Shown: positions 50,499 through 60,061, numbered from the stretch's first letter. The stretch: 64,000 nt of DNA from Larkinella knui (GCF_003858645.1 NZ_RQJP01000002.1:1116001-1180000), one strand, 5' to 3'. Program-made: numbers and translations. The notes: generated by a model from the letters alone, not told the origin.

Positions 50499-51308
50499 TT
50501 AAAAAATCGCTTTCCGAATTCGCACCAATTTCTCTAACAGCCCTTCCAACTCGTTCAACGGCAGCATGTTAGCACCATCGGATTTGGCTACCGATGGATT
50601 GGGATGCGTTTCGATAAACAGGCCGTCGGCGCCCACGGCAATGGCGGCTTTGGCAATGGTTGCAATCAGAGCCGGTTTTCCTCCCGTTACACCCGACGCT
50701 TGATTAGGCTGTTGCAGCGAGTGCGTACAATCCATCACCACCGGAACGCCGTGGGCCTGCATCATCGGCAGATTGCGGTAATCGACAATGAGATCGCCAT
50801 ACCCAAAAGAATTGCCCCGATCGGTCAAAAAGATTTCGGCATCAGGATGGACCGATTTCACTTTTTCAACGGCAAAAGCCATCGAGTCGCCCAACATGAA
50901 CTGTCCTTTTTTGATATTGACGACTTTACCGGTTTGGGCGGCAGCGGTTAGCATATCGGTTTGCCGGCACAGGAACGCCGGAATTTGCAGAACATCCACA
51001 TACCGAGCCGCCATAGCAGCCTCGTGCGACTCATGGAAGTCGGTCAGGGTTGGAACGCTGAACGTCTCCCCCACTTCTTTCAGAATCTCCAGCGCCAACA
51101 GGTCGCCAATACCGGTAAAGGAGTTTAATTTCGTACGGTTTGCTTTGCGATAGGAGCCTTTAAAAATGAATGGAATCCTGAGCCGCCCGGTAATAGCGAC
51201 TAATTTTTCAGCAATTTCCAGGGCCATTTCGCGGCTTTCAATGGCACAGGGCCCGGCAATCAGGAAAAAATTACCGGAATCAGTATGGCTTAATTTGGGA
51301 ATCTTCAC
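50499..51308 (-). CDS. kdsA: 3-deoxy-8-phosphooctulonate synthase (KDO8P synthase)
   Basis: A 269-residue TIM barrel that joins phosphoenolpyruvate and arabinose-5-phosphate in Kdo biosynthesis for lipopolysaccharide. FFLIAGPCAIESREMALEIA, PFIFKGSYRKANRTK, DFHESHEAA, AFLCRQTDML and VVMDCTHSLQQPNQAS are the family motifs. The cysteine in QIPAFLCRQ is usual. It starts with GTG at 51308. On the minus strand TAATTTTG, a perfect -7 box, is 20 bp upstream. Downstream kduI may share its transcript. Confidence 0.95.
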   Translation of the reverse strand: MKIPKLSHTDSGNFFLIAGPCAIESREMALEIAEKLVAITGRLRIPFIFKGSYRKANRTKLNSFTGIGDLLALEILKEVGETFSVPTLTDFHESHEAAMAARYVDVLQIPAFLCRQTDMLTAAAQTGKVVNIKKGQFMLGDSMAFAVEKVKSVHPDAEIFLTDRGNSFGYGDLIVDYRNLPMMQAHGVPVVMDCTHSLQQPNQASGVTGGKPALIATIAKAAIAVGADGLFIETHPNPSVAKSDGANMLPLNELEGLLEKLVRIRKAIF

Positions 51309-51645
51309 AGTACAGGTTCATTTTTGGACAAAATTACACAAATACCCCATTTTGAACGGTTTGAATCGGCAGAAATGGTATCTAAATGATTTTTATATCT
51401 TTTATCGGGTAATCCATGCGATCCCGTCTGTTTACCTTGAAATTTTAGCCAATTGGAGTTCATTGAACGCAGGATCGTTTTATTCTGCCCGACGTGATCT
51501 TCTTAATTTGGCAGCTTATCGAATGATCTGCAATGGATAGGGCGGTTTGGTTGATAAATACAATTTTATTTTGTAATAAGCTGTTAATCTGTCTTTTTAC
51601 AAAAAAAACCAAGCACTTTTAAACGATTTTCGATAGAAAAAATTA
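51309..51645. other. Gap between kdsA and acpP
   Basis: 337 bases, AT-rich, with no gene I can support. A short open frame at 51166-51540 mostly lies antisense to kdsA and has no family features. It must hold the kdsA promoter (CAAAATTA at 51329-51336 is its -7 box read on the minus strand). Confidence 0.5.
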
Positions 51646-51677
51646 TTTGACAATACTGTTTTTAATCTCTTTCTTTG
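51646..51677 (+). promoter_or_regulatory. Promoter of the acpP-fabF-rnc operon
   Basis: TTTG at 51646-51649, 20 bp, then TTTCTTTG at 51670-51677, one mismatch from TAnnTTTG. The acpP ATG follows at 51710. Confidence 0.6.
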
Positions 51678-51709
51678 CACAGTTTTTAGAACCCCAAACG
51701 CATACAAAA

Positions 51710-51946
51710 ATGTCAGAAATTGCAGACAAAGTAAAAGCAATCATTGTTGAAAAACTGGGTGTTGAGGAATCGGAGGTAACGCCGGAAGCCAGCTTCACCA
51801 ACGATCTGGGCGCTGATTCGCTCGACACAGTTGAACTGATTATGGAATTTGAAAAAGAGTTTAACATCTCTATTCCCGACGATCAGGCGGAAAATATCGG
51901 TACGGTTGGCCAGGCCATCACCTACCTGGAAGAGAATGTGAAATAA
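51710..51946 (+). CDS. acpP: Acyl carrier protein
   Basis: A 78-residue, strongly acidic four-helix protein. Ser37 in [12 protein letters not shown] takes the 4'-phosphopantetheine arm. It carries acyl chains in fatty-acid synthesis. An upstream ATG-less frame is rejected because [10 protein letters not shown] is the usual start. First gene of an operon with fabF 24 bp downstream, the standard order in Bacteroidota. Confidence 0.97.
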   Translation: MSEIADKVKAIIVEKLGVEESEVTPEASFTNDLGADSLDTVELIMEFEKEFNISIPDDQAENIGTVGQAITYLEENVK

Positions 51947-51970
51947 GCTTTTCTTTTTGTAGTTCATTCT

Positions 51971-53224
51971 ATGCCTTTTAAACGAGTAGTAATCACCGGC
52001 CTGGGCGCTCTTACGCCGATTGGTAACACAGTACAAGAGTTCTGGAACGGCTTATCTGCCGGTGTAAGTGGCGCCGGTCCGATTACTAAATTTAATGCCG
52101 AAAAATTTCGGACAAAATTTGCCTGCGAAGTTAAGAATCTGGATATCAGCCAGTTTATCCCTCGTCAGGATGCTCGTAAAATGGACCCCTTCGCCCAATA
52201 TGCCCTGGTTGTGGCCGACGAAGCGGTGAAGGATGCCGGGCTCGACCTGGCCCAACTCGATTTGAATAAAGCCGGTGTGATCTGGGGTTCAGGAATTGGA
52301 GGTCTCAAAACCTTCGAAGATGAAGTCAAAAATTACGCCACCGGCGATGGTACTCCCCGCTACAACCCGTTCTTCATCCCCAAAATGATTGCCGACAGTG
52401 CATCGGGTATGCTCTCGATTCGCTACGGGTTCCACGGTGTCAACTACGTGACGGTTTCGGCCTGTGCGTCGGCCACCAACGCCATGATCGACGCCTTCAA
52501 CTTCATTCGGTTGGGCCGTCTGAACATTGCCATTTCCGGCGGTTCGGAAGCCGCCATAACCGAAGCCGGTGTCGGCGGATTCAATGCCCTCCGTGCCCTG
52601 TCTGAACGCAATGACTCGCCGGAAACGGCTTCAAGACCGTTTGATAAAGACCGCGACGGCTTTGTACTGGGTGAGGGTGCGGGCGCACTCATTCTCGAAG
52701 AATACGAACATGCCAAAGCCCGGGGTGCCAAAATCTACGCTGAACTGATTGGCGGGGGTATGTCGTCCGATGCCTACCACATTACAGCTCCCCATCCTGA
52801 AGGCTTAGGCGCGTTAAATGTGATGAAAGATGCGCTCGACGACGCCCAGATTAGCCCGGAAGCCATTGATTATATCAATGTTCACGGAACCTCGACCCCC
52901 CTCGGCGATGTTAGTGAGGCAACGGCCATTGAGAAGGTATTTGGCGACCATGCTTACAACCTGAACATCAGTTCGACCAAGTCCATGACGGGTCACCTGC
53001 TGGGTGCAGCCGGCGCAATTGAAGCGATTGCCTGCCTGATGGCGATGAAATATGGCCTCGTTCCACCGACCATTAATCACTTTACCGACGACGAACAATT
53101 TAGCCCGAAAATGAACTTTACGTTCAACGAAGCGCAGAAACGTACCATCGACGTCGCCTTGAGTAACACGTTTGGTTTTGGTGGTCATAATTTTTCTGTT
53201 ATATTTCGTAAACTTGAGTCATAA
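51971..53224 (+). CDS. fabF: Beta-ketoacyl-ACP synthase II
   Basis: A 417-residue condensing enzyme that elongates acyl-ACP with malonyl-ACP. The Cys-His-His triad is in VTVSACASATN, INVHGTSTPLGD and STKSMTGHLLGAAGAIEAI. FGFGGHNFSVIF closes the active site. It lies between acpP and rnc on one transcript. Confidence 0.97.
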   Translation: MPFKRVVITGLGALTPIGNTVQEFWNGLSAGVSGAGPITKFNAEKFRTKFACEVKNLDISQFIPRQDARKMDPFAQYALVVADEAVKDAGLDLAQLDLNKAGVIWGSGIGGLKTFEDEVKNYATGDGTPRYNPFFIPKMIADSASGMLSIRYGFHGVNYVTVSACASATNAMIDAFNFIRLGRLNIAISGGSEAAITEAGVGGFNALRALSERNDSPETASRPFDKDRDGFVLGEGAGALILEEYEHAKARGAKIYAELIGGGMSSDAYHITAPHPEGLGALNVMKDALDDAQISPEAIDYINVHGTSTPLGDVSEATAIEKVFGDHAYNLNISSTKSMTGHLLGAAGAIEAIACLMAMKYGLVPPTINHFTDDEQFSPKMNFTFNEAQKRTIDVALSNTFGFGGHNFSVIFRKLES

Positions 53225-53232
53225 ACAGCCGC

Positions 53233-54015
53233 GTGCAAGCCGCTTCTACCAACACTGTCTTCGAACCTATTCTCAGTTTCTTCCGGTTACGGCTGGGAAA
53301 CAGTGAGCGCAAAAAATTCAGGCGCTCCGTCGAACACATCATTGGTGAAGCCCCTTCCAACATCGGTTTGTATCAACTCGCCTTCCGGCACACGTCGGCA
53401 TCGAAGGAAACCGCCATCAAAGGTTTCAAAGAATCCAACGAACGGCTGGAATACCTGGGCGATGCGGTTTTAGGGATGGTGATTGCCGAGTTTCTTTTTA
53501 AAAAATTCCCCTATAAAGACGAAGGCTTCCTGACCGAAATCCGCTCCCGAATCGTCAACCGCGAAACATTGAACATCATTGCGCGTAAAATTGGTCTGGA
53601 AAATCTGATCGAATACGACGGCAGCCGCAACCGGGGTATCGTGCCCTCCCGTACGTCCATGTACGGCGACGCCCTGGAAGCCTTGGTGGGCGCTATTTAC
53701 CTCGACAAAGGCTTTCGGTTTACCCGTGGATTCATTCTCAAGGAGTTGCTGGGCCATTATGACCTCGAAGCGCTGATCAGTAATAACGCCAACTACAAGA
53801 GCCGGCTGATCGAATGGGCCCAGCGTGAAGGAAAAAAAGTAGAATTTATTATTATTTCAGAACGCGGAAACAACCACTTCCGGGAGTTCATTTCGCAGGT
53901 GACCGTCAACGACGAACCCTTTGCGCAGGGCAGCGGCTACAGCAAGAAAAAAGCCGAACAGTCGGCCGCCGAAAAAGCCTGCGAGCAACTGCAAATGAAG
54001 CCGGTTTCCAATTAA
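53233..54015 (+). CDS. rnc: Ribonuclease III
   Basis: A 260-residue dsRNA endonuclease. The signature ERLEYLGDAVLGMVIAEFLF contains the acidic metal ligands, and YGDALEALVGAIYLDKG holds the second pair. The C-terminal dsRNA-binding domain is about 180-255 (YKSRLIEWAQREGKKVEF, GYSKKKAEQSAAEKACEQL). It begins at GTG 53233, eight bases after the fabF stop. The length includes a short N-terminal extension typical of Bacteroidota. Its substrates could include the long hairpins described here if they are transcribed. Confidence 0.96.
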   Translation: MQAASTNTVFEPILSFFRLRLGNSERKKFRRSVEHIIGEAPSNIGLYQLAFRHTSASKETAIKGFKESNERLEYLGDAVLGMVIAEFLFKKFPYKDEGFLTEIRSRIVNRETLNIIARKIGLENLIEYDGSRNRGIVPSRTSMYGDALEALVGAIYLDKGFRFTRGFILKELLGHYDLEALISNNANYKSRLIEWAQREGKKVEFIIISERGNNHFREFISQVTVNDEPFAQGSGYSKKKAEQSAAEKACEQLQMKPVSN

Positions 54016-54205
54016 TTCCCCGCTTGTTGTCCATCCGTTTCCTTACTTTCAGGCTGTTCATTCGTACTGATACGTAGTCCTGAAAACGGCTATTCCAGAC
54101 CCGAAAAACCGCACTATAAGCTCTGCGTGACAAAATTTCACCTGAAGGCTAAAAGGCCATCGCTGTCATTTTTAAGCCATTAGCCCGGTATTCCTGAAGG
54201 AACTG

Positions 54206-54298
54206 TGTCAAACTGACTTGATATTATTCAAAAAAGGACAAACCTTCCCGCCAAAATGACACAAATTTTGTTAAACAGTAGGTCTGGTATGGATGTTG
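54206..54298 (+). promoter_or_regulatory. Stress-type regulatory block upstream of htrA
   Basis: Two TGNCA-N3-TGNCA-type sites, TGTCAAACTGACT (54206-54218) and CGCCAAAATGACA (54249-54261), lie 43 bp apart. They are followed after 23 bp by TGGTATGGATGTTG (54285-54298), matching the sigma-54-like element of hsp20. The order, spacing and sequence match the hsp20 upstream region. The rest of the 503-bp gap to the htrA ATG holds no gene. Confidence 0.5.
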
Positions 54299-54518
54299 TC
54301 CATACGAGGCTAATTCCGTGATTTCTGATCAAAATCCCGATAAGCGAAACCCGGTATTTTCCCTGGCTTAAAATTCAGTTAATGAATGAAGTGCCCGTTA
54401 ACATTCGCCTGTTAAAATTTGTTAATTGCGTTAAAAAAGCGAATTTTTGGAAAAGCAGATTTCGTTATCATGGGGAACTGATACGAAAACAGTAAACGAC
54501 CCATTTTAGAATCAAGTC

Positions 54519-56051
54519 ATGAAAAGCAACTGGAAATCTTTAGCGATCATCGCGCTGCTGTCGAGCTTTGTCACATTGGCCGCTTATAACTTCTTAGGAT
54601 TTAATAAGCAGGATGTAATTTTTAACGAATCGTCACCAACGCCCAGTGTTACCGGGCGGCTGGCGGCTCTGACGGGGCCTCAAGGGGCTCCGGGCGACTT
54701 CACTTATGCTGCCGAAGCCACCACGCCGGCGGTAGTCCACATTAAAACCACCATTACCCGTACGGTCCGTCAACAACAGATTCCGGATATTTTCCGCGAC
54801 TTTTTCGGTGACGAATTTGGCCGGGGTGGTAACGGAGGTGCTCCGCAACGGCAACGTGGTCAGGCATCGGGTTCGGGCGTAATTATCAGCCAGGACGGCT
54901 ATATTGTCACGAACAACCACGTGGTACAAGGTGCCGACGAAGTGGAAGTTATTCTGACGGACAAGCGTAGTTTCAAGGCCAAAGTAATTGGTACGGATCC
55001 ACTGACCGATCTGGCGGTAATTCAGGTAAATGCTAAAAACTTACCATCCATCACGCTGGGCGATTCTGATGCGCTGAAGCTGGGTGAGTGGGTGTTGGCC
55101 GTCGGCTATCCGCTTGATCTGGAATCGACGGTAACGGCCGGTATTGTTAGTGCAAAAAGCCGCCGGATTGGTATTCTGGATCAGAATATCGACAAAAACG
55201 ATTCGAAACCCGATTCTCCGGTTGAAGCCTTCATCCAAACCGATGCGGCCATCAACCCGGGCAACTCCGGTGGTGCGCTGGTGAACCTGCGCGGTGAACT
55301 GGTCGGTATCAACTCGGCCATTGCTTCGGCAACGGGATACTACAGCGGTTACGGGTTTGCCGTACCGGTTTCGCTGGTGAAAAAAGTATCCGCTGACCTT
55401 GTTAAATACGGCAACGTACAACGCGGTTATCTAGGCATCATGCCGGTTGAGCTGAACAGCCTGAGAGCGCAGGAATTAGGTTCTAAAATCGGACGTGGTA
55501 TTTACATCAGCGAAGTTGTAGAAGGCGGTGCCTCCGCAGCTGCCGGTTTGAAGAAAGGTGACGTTATCGTGAAAATGGAAGGCCAGAATGTTGATTCGGA
55601 CGCTCAAATGCGTGAAATCATCGGCCGTCGTCGCCCAGGTGACGTCATTGCGATGACGGTTAACCGGAATGGTGACATGCGTGATTTCCGCGTCGAGTTG
55701 CGCAACCGCAACGGTGGCCGCGATATCATCAAGAAAAGTGAAACCATTTCGGCATCGAATTCATCGGCTAGCCTGGGTTCACTGGGTGCCGACTTCGAAG
55801 AGTTGACGGCTACCGATGCCAAACGCCTGGGTGTTGATGGCGGTGTTCGGGTGAAACGGATTCGGGAAGGTAAAATGGCCGAAACCGACATCGAAGAAGG
55901 CTTCATCATTGTGAAAGCCAATGGCAAGGTGGTCCGTTCGGTCAAAGATCTGCAAACCGCCCTGAACACTACGAAAGAAGGCGAAGGCCTGATGCTGATT
56001 GGTATGTATCCGAATAGTTCACGGATGTATTATTACGCCGTACCGGTTTAA
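54519..56051 (+). CDS. htrA: HtrA/DegP-type periplasmic serine protease (Do family)
   Basis: A 510-residue protein. An N-terminal membrane anchor or signal (LAIIALLSSFVTLAAYNFL) precedes a trypsin domain with His134 (VTNNHVVQ), Asp164 (DLAVIQV) and Ser250 (INPGNSGGALVN). A long Q/R-rich loop (IPDIFRDFFGDEFG... QRQRGQ) is the LA-loop equivalent. Two PDZ domains follow (about 305-395, GYLGIMPVELNSLRAQELGS; about 420-505). It degrades or refolds misfolded envelope proteins. It has a leader of about 220 nt after a stress-type regulatory block shared with hsp20. Confidence 0.95.
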   Translation: MKSNWKSLAIIALLSSFVTLAAYNFLGFNKQDVIFNESSPTPSVTGRLAALTGPQGAPGDFTYAAEATTPAVVHIKTTITRTVRQQQIPDIFRDFFGDEFGRGGNGGAPQRQRGQASGSGVIISQDGYIVTNNHVVQGADEVEVILTDKRSFKAKVIGTDPLTDLAVIQVNAKNLPSITLGDSDALKLGEWVLAVGYPLDLESTVTAGIVSAKSRRIGILDQNIDKNDSKPDSPVEAFIQTDAAINPGNSGGALVNLRGELVGINSAIASATGYYSGYGFAVPVSLVKKVSADLVKYGNVQRGYLGIMPVELNSLRAQELGSKIGRGIYISEVVEGGASAAAGLKKGDVIVKMEGQNVDSDAQMREIIGRRRPGDVIAMTVNRNGDMRDFRVELRNRNGGRDIIKKSETISASNSSASLGSLGADFEELTATDAKRLGVDGGVRVKRIREGKMAETDIEEGFIIVKANGKVVRSVKDLQTALNTTKEGEGLMLIGMYPNSSRMYYYAVPV

Positions 56052-56078
56052 ATTTAAGTGTGTTTTCGTGTTTATCAT

Positions 56079-56115
56079 AAAAAAGCCGCCTGTTCTGAGA
56101 ACAGGCGGCTTTTTT
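56079..56115. terminator. Bidirectional terminator after htrA
   Basis: A perfect 17-bp stem (56079-56095 with 56099-56115) around a 3-nt loop; core AAGCCGCCTGTTC, flanked by A- and T-runs. It serves htrA and the convergent gmd. Confidence 0.95.
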
Positions 56116-56148
56116 AGTGTATGTTTTTCGGGCGATTAGCGGCATCAT

Positions 56149-57261
56149 CTACTCAAAGTAATTCATAACCCGGTGACCGCTTTTCTCCAGCAACTGGTCG
56201 CGCTGAAAGAGCTCGATATCGGCGGCAACCATTTCCTTCACCAAAGCCGCCAGGTCATATTTAGGTTTCCAGCCCAGTTTAGTCATGGCTTTGGTGGGGT
56301 CGCCCAGGAGCAAATCCACTTCCGTCGGCCGGAAATAACGTTCATCAATGCATACAACTTCCCGGCCTACTTCCAGCTGATAGTCGGGGTTGGTCGATTT
56401 GGCAACGACGGCGGTTTCATTTACGCCCTCGCCCCGGAACTCCAGTTCAATGCCCACTTCGGCAAATGCCATCCGGATAAAATCACGGATGTGCGTCGTT
56501 TTACCGGTGGCAATCACGAAGTCTTCCGGTGTTTCCTGCTGCAACATCAGCCACATCGCTTCAACATAATCCTTGGCGTGGCCCCAGTCGCGTTGGGCAT
56601 CCAGGTTACCCATGAATACTTTATCCTGCAATCCGAGGGCAATTCGGGCCACGGCACGCGTAATTTTCCGGGTAACGAACGTCTCCCCGCGCAAGGGTGA
56701 TTCATGGTTGAATAAAATACCGTTGCAGGCATACATGCCGTACGCTTCCCGGTAATTGACCGTAATCCAGTAACCGTAGAGTTTAGCGACCGCGTAGGGT
56801 GAACGGGGATAAAATGGGGTCGTTTCGGACTGGGCATGGCCTTGCACACCACCGTATAATTCGGAAGTCGATGCCTGATAGATGCGGGTTTTATCACTCA
56901 AACCCAGCAAACGAACGGCTTCCAGAATCCGCAGGGTGCCGATACCATCGACATGAGCGGTATACTCGGGTTCTTCAAAACTCACCCGAACGTGTGACAT
57001 CGCACCCAGATTATAGATTTCGTCCGGCTGGATTTCCTGAATAATGCGAATGATATTAGTCGAATCGGAAAGGTCGCCAAAATGGAGTTTAAACCGCACA
57101 TTTTTTTCGTGCGGATCCTCGTATAAATTATCAATTCGTTGGGTGTTGAAGAGCGAACTCCGGCGTTTGATGCCATGAACCTCATACCCTTTCGACAGAA
57201 GTAATTCGGCTAAGTAAGCGCCGTCCTGGCCGGTAATTCCGGTAATAAGTGCTTTTTTCAT
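56149..57261 (-). CDS. gmd: GDP-mannose 4,6-dehydratase
   Basis: A 370-residue SDR enzyme that makes GDP-4-keto-6-deoxymannose for fucose, rhamnose or perosamine nucleotide sugars. NADP loop [20 protein letters not shown], catalytic [15 protein letters not shown] (Tyr-x3-Lys) and [10 protein letters not shown] with the Thr/Glu pair are all present. The substrate GDP-mannose comes from mannose-6-phosphate (see manA). The upstream SPOR lipoprotein gene is 45 bp away on the same strand, probably one transcript. No GDP-fucose synthase gene is in the window. Confidence 0.95.
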   Translation of the reverse strand: MKKALITGITGQDGAYLAELLLSKGYEVHGIKRRSSLFNTQRIDNLYEDPHEKNVRFKLHFGDLSDSTNIIRIIQEIQPDEIYNLGAMSHVRVSFEEPEYTAHVDGIGTLRILEAVRLLGLSDKTRIYQASTSELYGGVQGHAQSETTPFYPRSPYAVAKLYGYWITVNYREAYGMYACNGILFNHESPLRGETFVTRKITRAVARIALGLQDKVFMGNLDAQRDWGHAKDYVEAMWLMLQQETPEDFVIATGKTTHIRDFIRMAFAEVGIELEFRGEGVNETAVVAKSTNPDYQLEVGREVVCIDERYFRPTEVDLLLGDPTKAMTKLGWKPKYDLAALVKEMVAADIELFQRDQLLEKSGHRVMNYFE

Positions 57262-57306
57262 AAATTATTGATAAAATACAGCTCACAAAAAATAGATCTA
57301 TTTTAC

Positions 57307-57891
57307 TTATTTAATGGAAAGACTGCGCCGGATTTCAATCCGGTCGGGTAAGAGCGTGGCCGATAAAAATTGTTGCCGCAATTGCACCAAATACCGTTCA
57401 GCGTCGAGTCGGCGCATAAAATCGCCGACTTTTAACCGATAGGTCGGTTGGCGATAGGTCGTATACGGGTTCAATTCTGGAAAATTCTGATAGCTAAAAC
57501 GCTTTGCACGATCCACTTCAGCCCGTTCGTTTCCAACATAAACCTGAATGCGATACCCTTGTGCGTACCGAATCGACCGGTTTTTGACCGAAATGGTATC
57601 CAATAAAGCATCGAGCTTCTTATTGATGTGCAAAGGTTCGGCCATTGGCAACACACGGCGGGGTTCCGAAGCGGGACGTGTTGGCGGTGTGGCGGGTGCG
57701 GGTTTAGCGGTTGCGGGTGGCGACGTACTGTATTTCGGGCGGGTGGCCGACAAATCGTAACTATACGAATTATAATCCACCGATGAAGTGCCTGAAGCCG
57801 TCTTTTTCGATGAGGCACACGAACTTATCCAGCCCGACAGCCCAACCAAAACTACCAAAACAAGCGTGCTATCCGACTGAATTTTATACAT
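57307..57891 (-). CDS. SPOR-domain lipoprotein
   Basis: A 194-residue protein with a lipoprotein signal (LVLVVLVGLSGWISSC, lipobox ISSC). A Pro/Thr-rich linker (about 50-85) follows. The C-terminal SPOR-like domain is about 105-185: GYRIQVYVGNERAEVDRAKR, PTYRLKVGDFMRRLDAERYL. SPOR domains bind denuded peptidoglycan at division sites. It is in front of gmd; the functional link is unclear and may only be positional. Confidence 0.82.
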   Translation of the reverse strand: MYKIQSDSTLVLVVLVGLSGWISSCASSKKTASGTSSVDYNSYSYDLSATRPKYSTSPPATAKPAPATPPTRPASEPRRVLPMAEPLHINKKLDALLDTISVKNRSIRYAQGYRIQVYVGNERAEVDRAKRFSYQNFPELNPYTTYRQPTYRLKVGDFMRRLDAERYLVQLRQQFLSATLLPDRIEIRRSLSIK

Positions 57892-57913
57892 GTGCGCTTT
57901 GATCCCTTGTGTG

Positions 57914-57944
57914 CAAATTTAGCAACTATCTGGTTATGCAACAA
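57914..57944 (-). promoter_or_regulatory. Promoter of the SPOR lipoprotein-gmd operon
   Basis: On the minus strand TTG (57944-57942), 20 bp, then TAAATTTG (57921-57914), a perfect TAnnTTTG. The ATG is at 57891, 22 nt after the -7 box. Confidence 0.7.
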
Positions 57945-58035
57945 TGCGTACGCTATCTTGTTGACTGATACCGCCGACATACCAACGTTTTCCCTTCTTT
58001 TTACTTACTTTGAGGTAGCATTATTACGCTAACCC

Positions 58036-59061
58036 ATGCTAGATATTCAGAGCCACGTATCACTGAAATCCTATAACACGTTCGGAATCGATGCGAAAGC
58101 CCGTTATTGGGTCGAAATTGATACCGAAGAACAACTAAGGACGCTTTTTCAAGTATCCGAGTTTTTGGCGGCTCCAAAGCTGATTCTGGGTGGAGGAAGC
58201 AACCTGCTGTTTACGCACGATTTCGAAGGGCTGGTCGTTAAAATGTCCATTCAGGGCATAAAAGTGACCCGGGAAGATGCGGCACACGTATACGTGAAAG
58301 CCGGTGCGGGCGTCAACTGGCATCAGCTCGTGCTGTTTTGCGTCCAGAACGGGTATGCCGGTATGGAAAATCTGTCGCTGATTCCCGGAACGACCGGCGC
58401 AGCGCCCATGCAGAATATTGGTGCTTACGGTGTAGAAATCGAGCAGATTTTCGATCATCTGGAAGCGGTTGATATCCTGACGGGCGAAACCCGGATTTTC
58501 AATCATGCCGAATGCCGGTTTGGTTACCGCGAAAGTATTTTCAAGCACGAAGCCAAAGGAAAATACATCATCAGCAGTGTGACGTTTCGTCTGAACAAAC
58601 AACCGGTTTTTCACACCGCGTACGGGGCCATTCGGGAGACGCTGGAGGCCATGGGCATTTCGGAAGATCAGCTGACGATCAAGGCCATCAGCGACGCCGT
58701 GATCCGGATTCGACGGAGCAAACTGCCCAATCCCGCCGAAATTGGCAATGCAGGAAGTTTTTTTAAAAACCCGGAAATCTCGAAAGACGACTTTGCCCGG
58801 CTAAAAGCCGATTATCCCACCATGCCGGGCTACCCAACCGGCGACCTGACCATGAAGGTTCCGGCGGGCTGGCTCATCGAGCAATGCGGCTGGAAGGGCA
58901 AGCACATCGGAAATGCGGGCGTTCATGCCAAACAGGCGCTCGTGCTGGTCAACCTTGGCGGAGCCACAGGTGCCGAAATCCTCAACGTTGCCTACAAAGT
59001 GCAGCAATCCGTGGAAGACAAATTTGGAATTAAGCTGAATCCGGAAGTGAATATTATTTGA
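58036..59061 (+). CDS. murB: UDP-N-acetylenolpyruvoylglucosamine reductase
   Basis: A 341-residue type I MurB that reduces UDP-GlcNAc-enolpyruvate to UDP-MurNAc with NADPH and FAD in peptidoglycan synthesis. FAD motifs LILGGGSNLLFTHDFEGLVV and LSLIPGTTGAAPMQNIGAYG are clear. The catalytic Ser is in IGNAGSFFKNP and the last Glu in LNPEVN. A word-class inverted repeat begins just after the stop. Confidence 0.96.
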   Translation: MLDIQSHVSLKSYNTFGIDAKARYWVEIDTEEQLRTLFQVSEFLAAPKLILGGGSNLLFTHDFEGLVVKMSIQGIKVTREDAAHVYVKAGAGVNWHQLVLFCVQNGYAGMENLSLIPGTTGAAPMQNIGAYGVEIEQIFDHLEAVDILTGETRIFNHAECRFGYRESIFKHEAKGKYIISSVTFRLNKQPVFHTAYGAIRETLEAMGISEDQLTIKAISDAVIRIRRSKLPNPAEIGNAGSFFKNPEISKDDFARLKADYPTMPGYPTGDLTMKVPAGWLIEQCGWKGKHIGNAGVHAKQALVLVNLGGATGAEILNVAYKVQQSVEDKFGIKLNPEVNII

Positions 59062-59063
59062 TG

Positions 59064-59141
59064 GATTTAATGGCTAGAGGGCTAAAAATGGCTGATTTAC
59101 GAGAATCATTCGGCCATTTTTAACCCTCTAGCCATTGAATC
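59064..59141. repeat. Word-class inverted repeat between murB and the ROK gene
   Basis: Arms 59064-59092 and 59113-59141 match over 29 bp with two mismatches, including a perfect 13-bp block AATGGCTAGAGGG, around a 20-nt loop. It lies between convergent genes, three bases past the murB stop. The 5' arm is purine-rich. Confidence 0.9.
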
Positions 59142-59146
59142 TATTT

Positions 59147-60061
59147 TTATTCAAAACACAGTGATGCCGCGCCCAGCAAGCCCGCATCATTGCCGAGGGA
59201 AGCGCGTTTGAGCGACAGCCCGTTTTGGTAATAGGGCGTTAGCCAAAAGTCCAGCTGTTTTTGAACGGCGGGTAAAATGTAGTCGTAGGAAGCTGACAAA
59301 CCGCCACCGATCAGGATCTGCTTGATGTCCAGCACCCGGATGAGCGAAACGAGCCCGTCGCCGAGCATCTCTCCCACTTCCGTCCAGATTTGCAGCGCCA
59401 GTTCGTCGCCAACGGCAGCAGCAGCCACCAGGCTGGTTGTGGAAATGCTTCCGTCGGCCGGCAGTTGGGTGGTTCCCTTAAAGTCCTGCCGCATGTCGTT
59501 GGCTAAATCCAGAAGTTCTTTTTTGCCAATGTTCCGCTCGAGCACCCGGTTATTGCGCGACGGCAGATGGCCGGGTTCCATGGCATTTCCGTCGCCCCCA
59601 ACAAAAACTTTTTTGTTGATAATGGCCGCACCGCCCACGCCCGTTCCCAACGTAATGAAAATGTAGTTTTCGTTGATGGTATCATCGGCAAAATAAAATT
59701 CACCAAGTGCTGCGGCATTGGCGTCGTTTTCCAGAAAAAACTGGACGTCAGGAAACCGCTTGTTGAGCGTTTCGACCATCGGCACACCGTTTAATTCGGG
59801 AATAGCCGTAATTTCGAGGGGGACCGTTCGTTCCCGGTTAATCATACCGGGCAATCCAATTCCTACTTTCTTGATGCCCTTGTGTTCATACAATTGGAGC
59901 GCAATGGCGTCGGCAAATCGTTCGACAAAATGCCCTGATTCGCGCCAGCTGGCCGTATCATGGCTGTAGAAGTTGGAAATATTGCCACTTTGTGCGTCAA
60001 CAATACCCATTTTGACATTCGTACCACCGACGTCGATACCCAAATATTGAACTGATTCCAT
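59147..60061 (-). CDS. ROK-family sugar kinase (glucokinase-like)
   Basis: A 304-residue ROK kinase. YLGIDVGGTNVKMGIV is the ATP phosphate-1 loop, IGLPGMINRE and FFLENDANAAALGEFYF (catalytic Asp) the sugar site, and FITLGTGVGGAAI the phosphate-2 loop. The usual ROK zinc cluster (C-x-C-G-x2-G-C) is replaced by GHLPSRNNRVLERNIGKKEL. It probably phosphorylates glucose or a related hexose in the cytosol. The start at 60061 is chosen; the upstream in-frame stretch is noncoding-like. Convergent with murB. Confidence 0.9.
   Translation of the reverse strand: MESVQYLGIDVGGTNVKMGIVDAQSGNISNFYSHDTASWRESGHFVERFADAIALQLYEHKGIKKVGIGLPGMINRERTVPLEITAIPELNGVPMVETLNKRFPDVQFFLENDANAAALGEFYFADDTINENYIFITLGTGVGGAAIINKKVFVGGDGNAMEPGHLPSRNNRVLERNIGKKELLDLANDMRQDFKGTTQLPADGSISTTSLVAAAAVGDELALQIWTEVGEMLGDGLVSLIRVLDIKQILIGGGLSASYDYILPAVQKQLDFWLTPYYQNGLSLKRASLGNDAGLLGAASLCFE

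Noticed and set aside
51166-51540. Plus-strand open frame near kdsA
   Set aside because: Mostly antisense to kdsA, the rest lies in the AT-rich kdsA-acpP gap; no family features.
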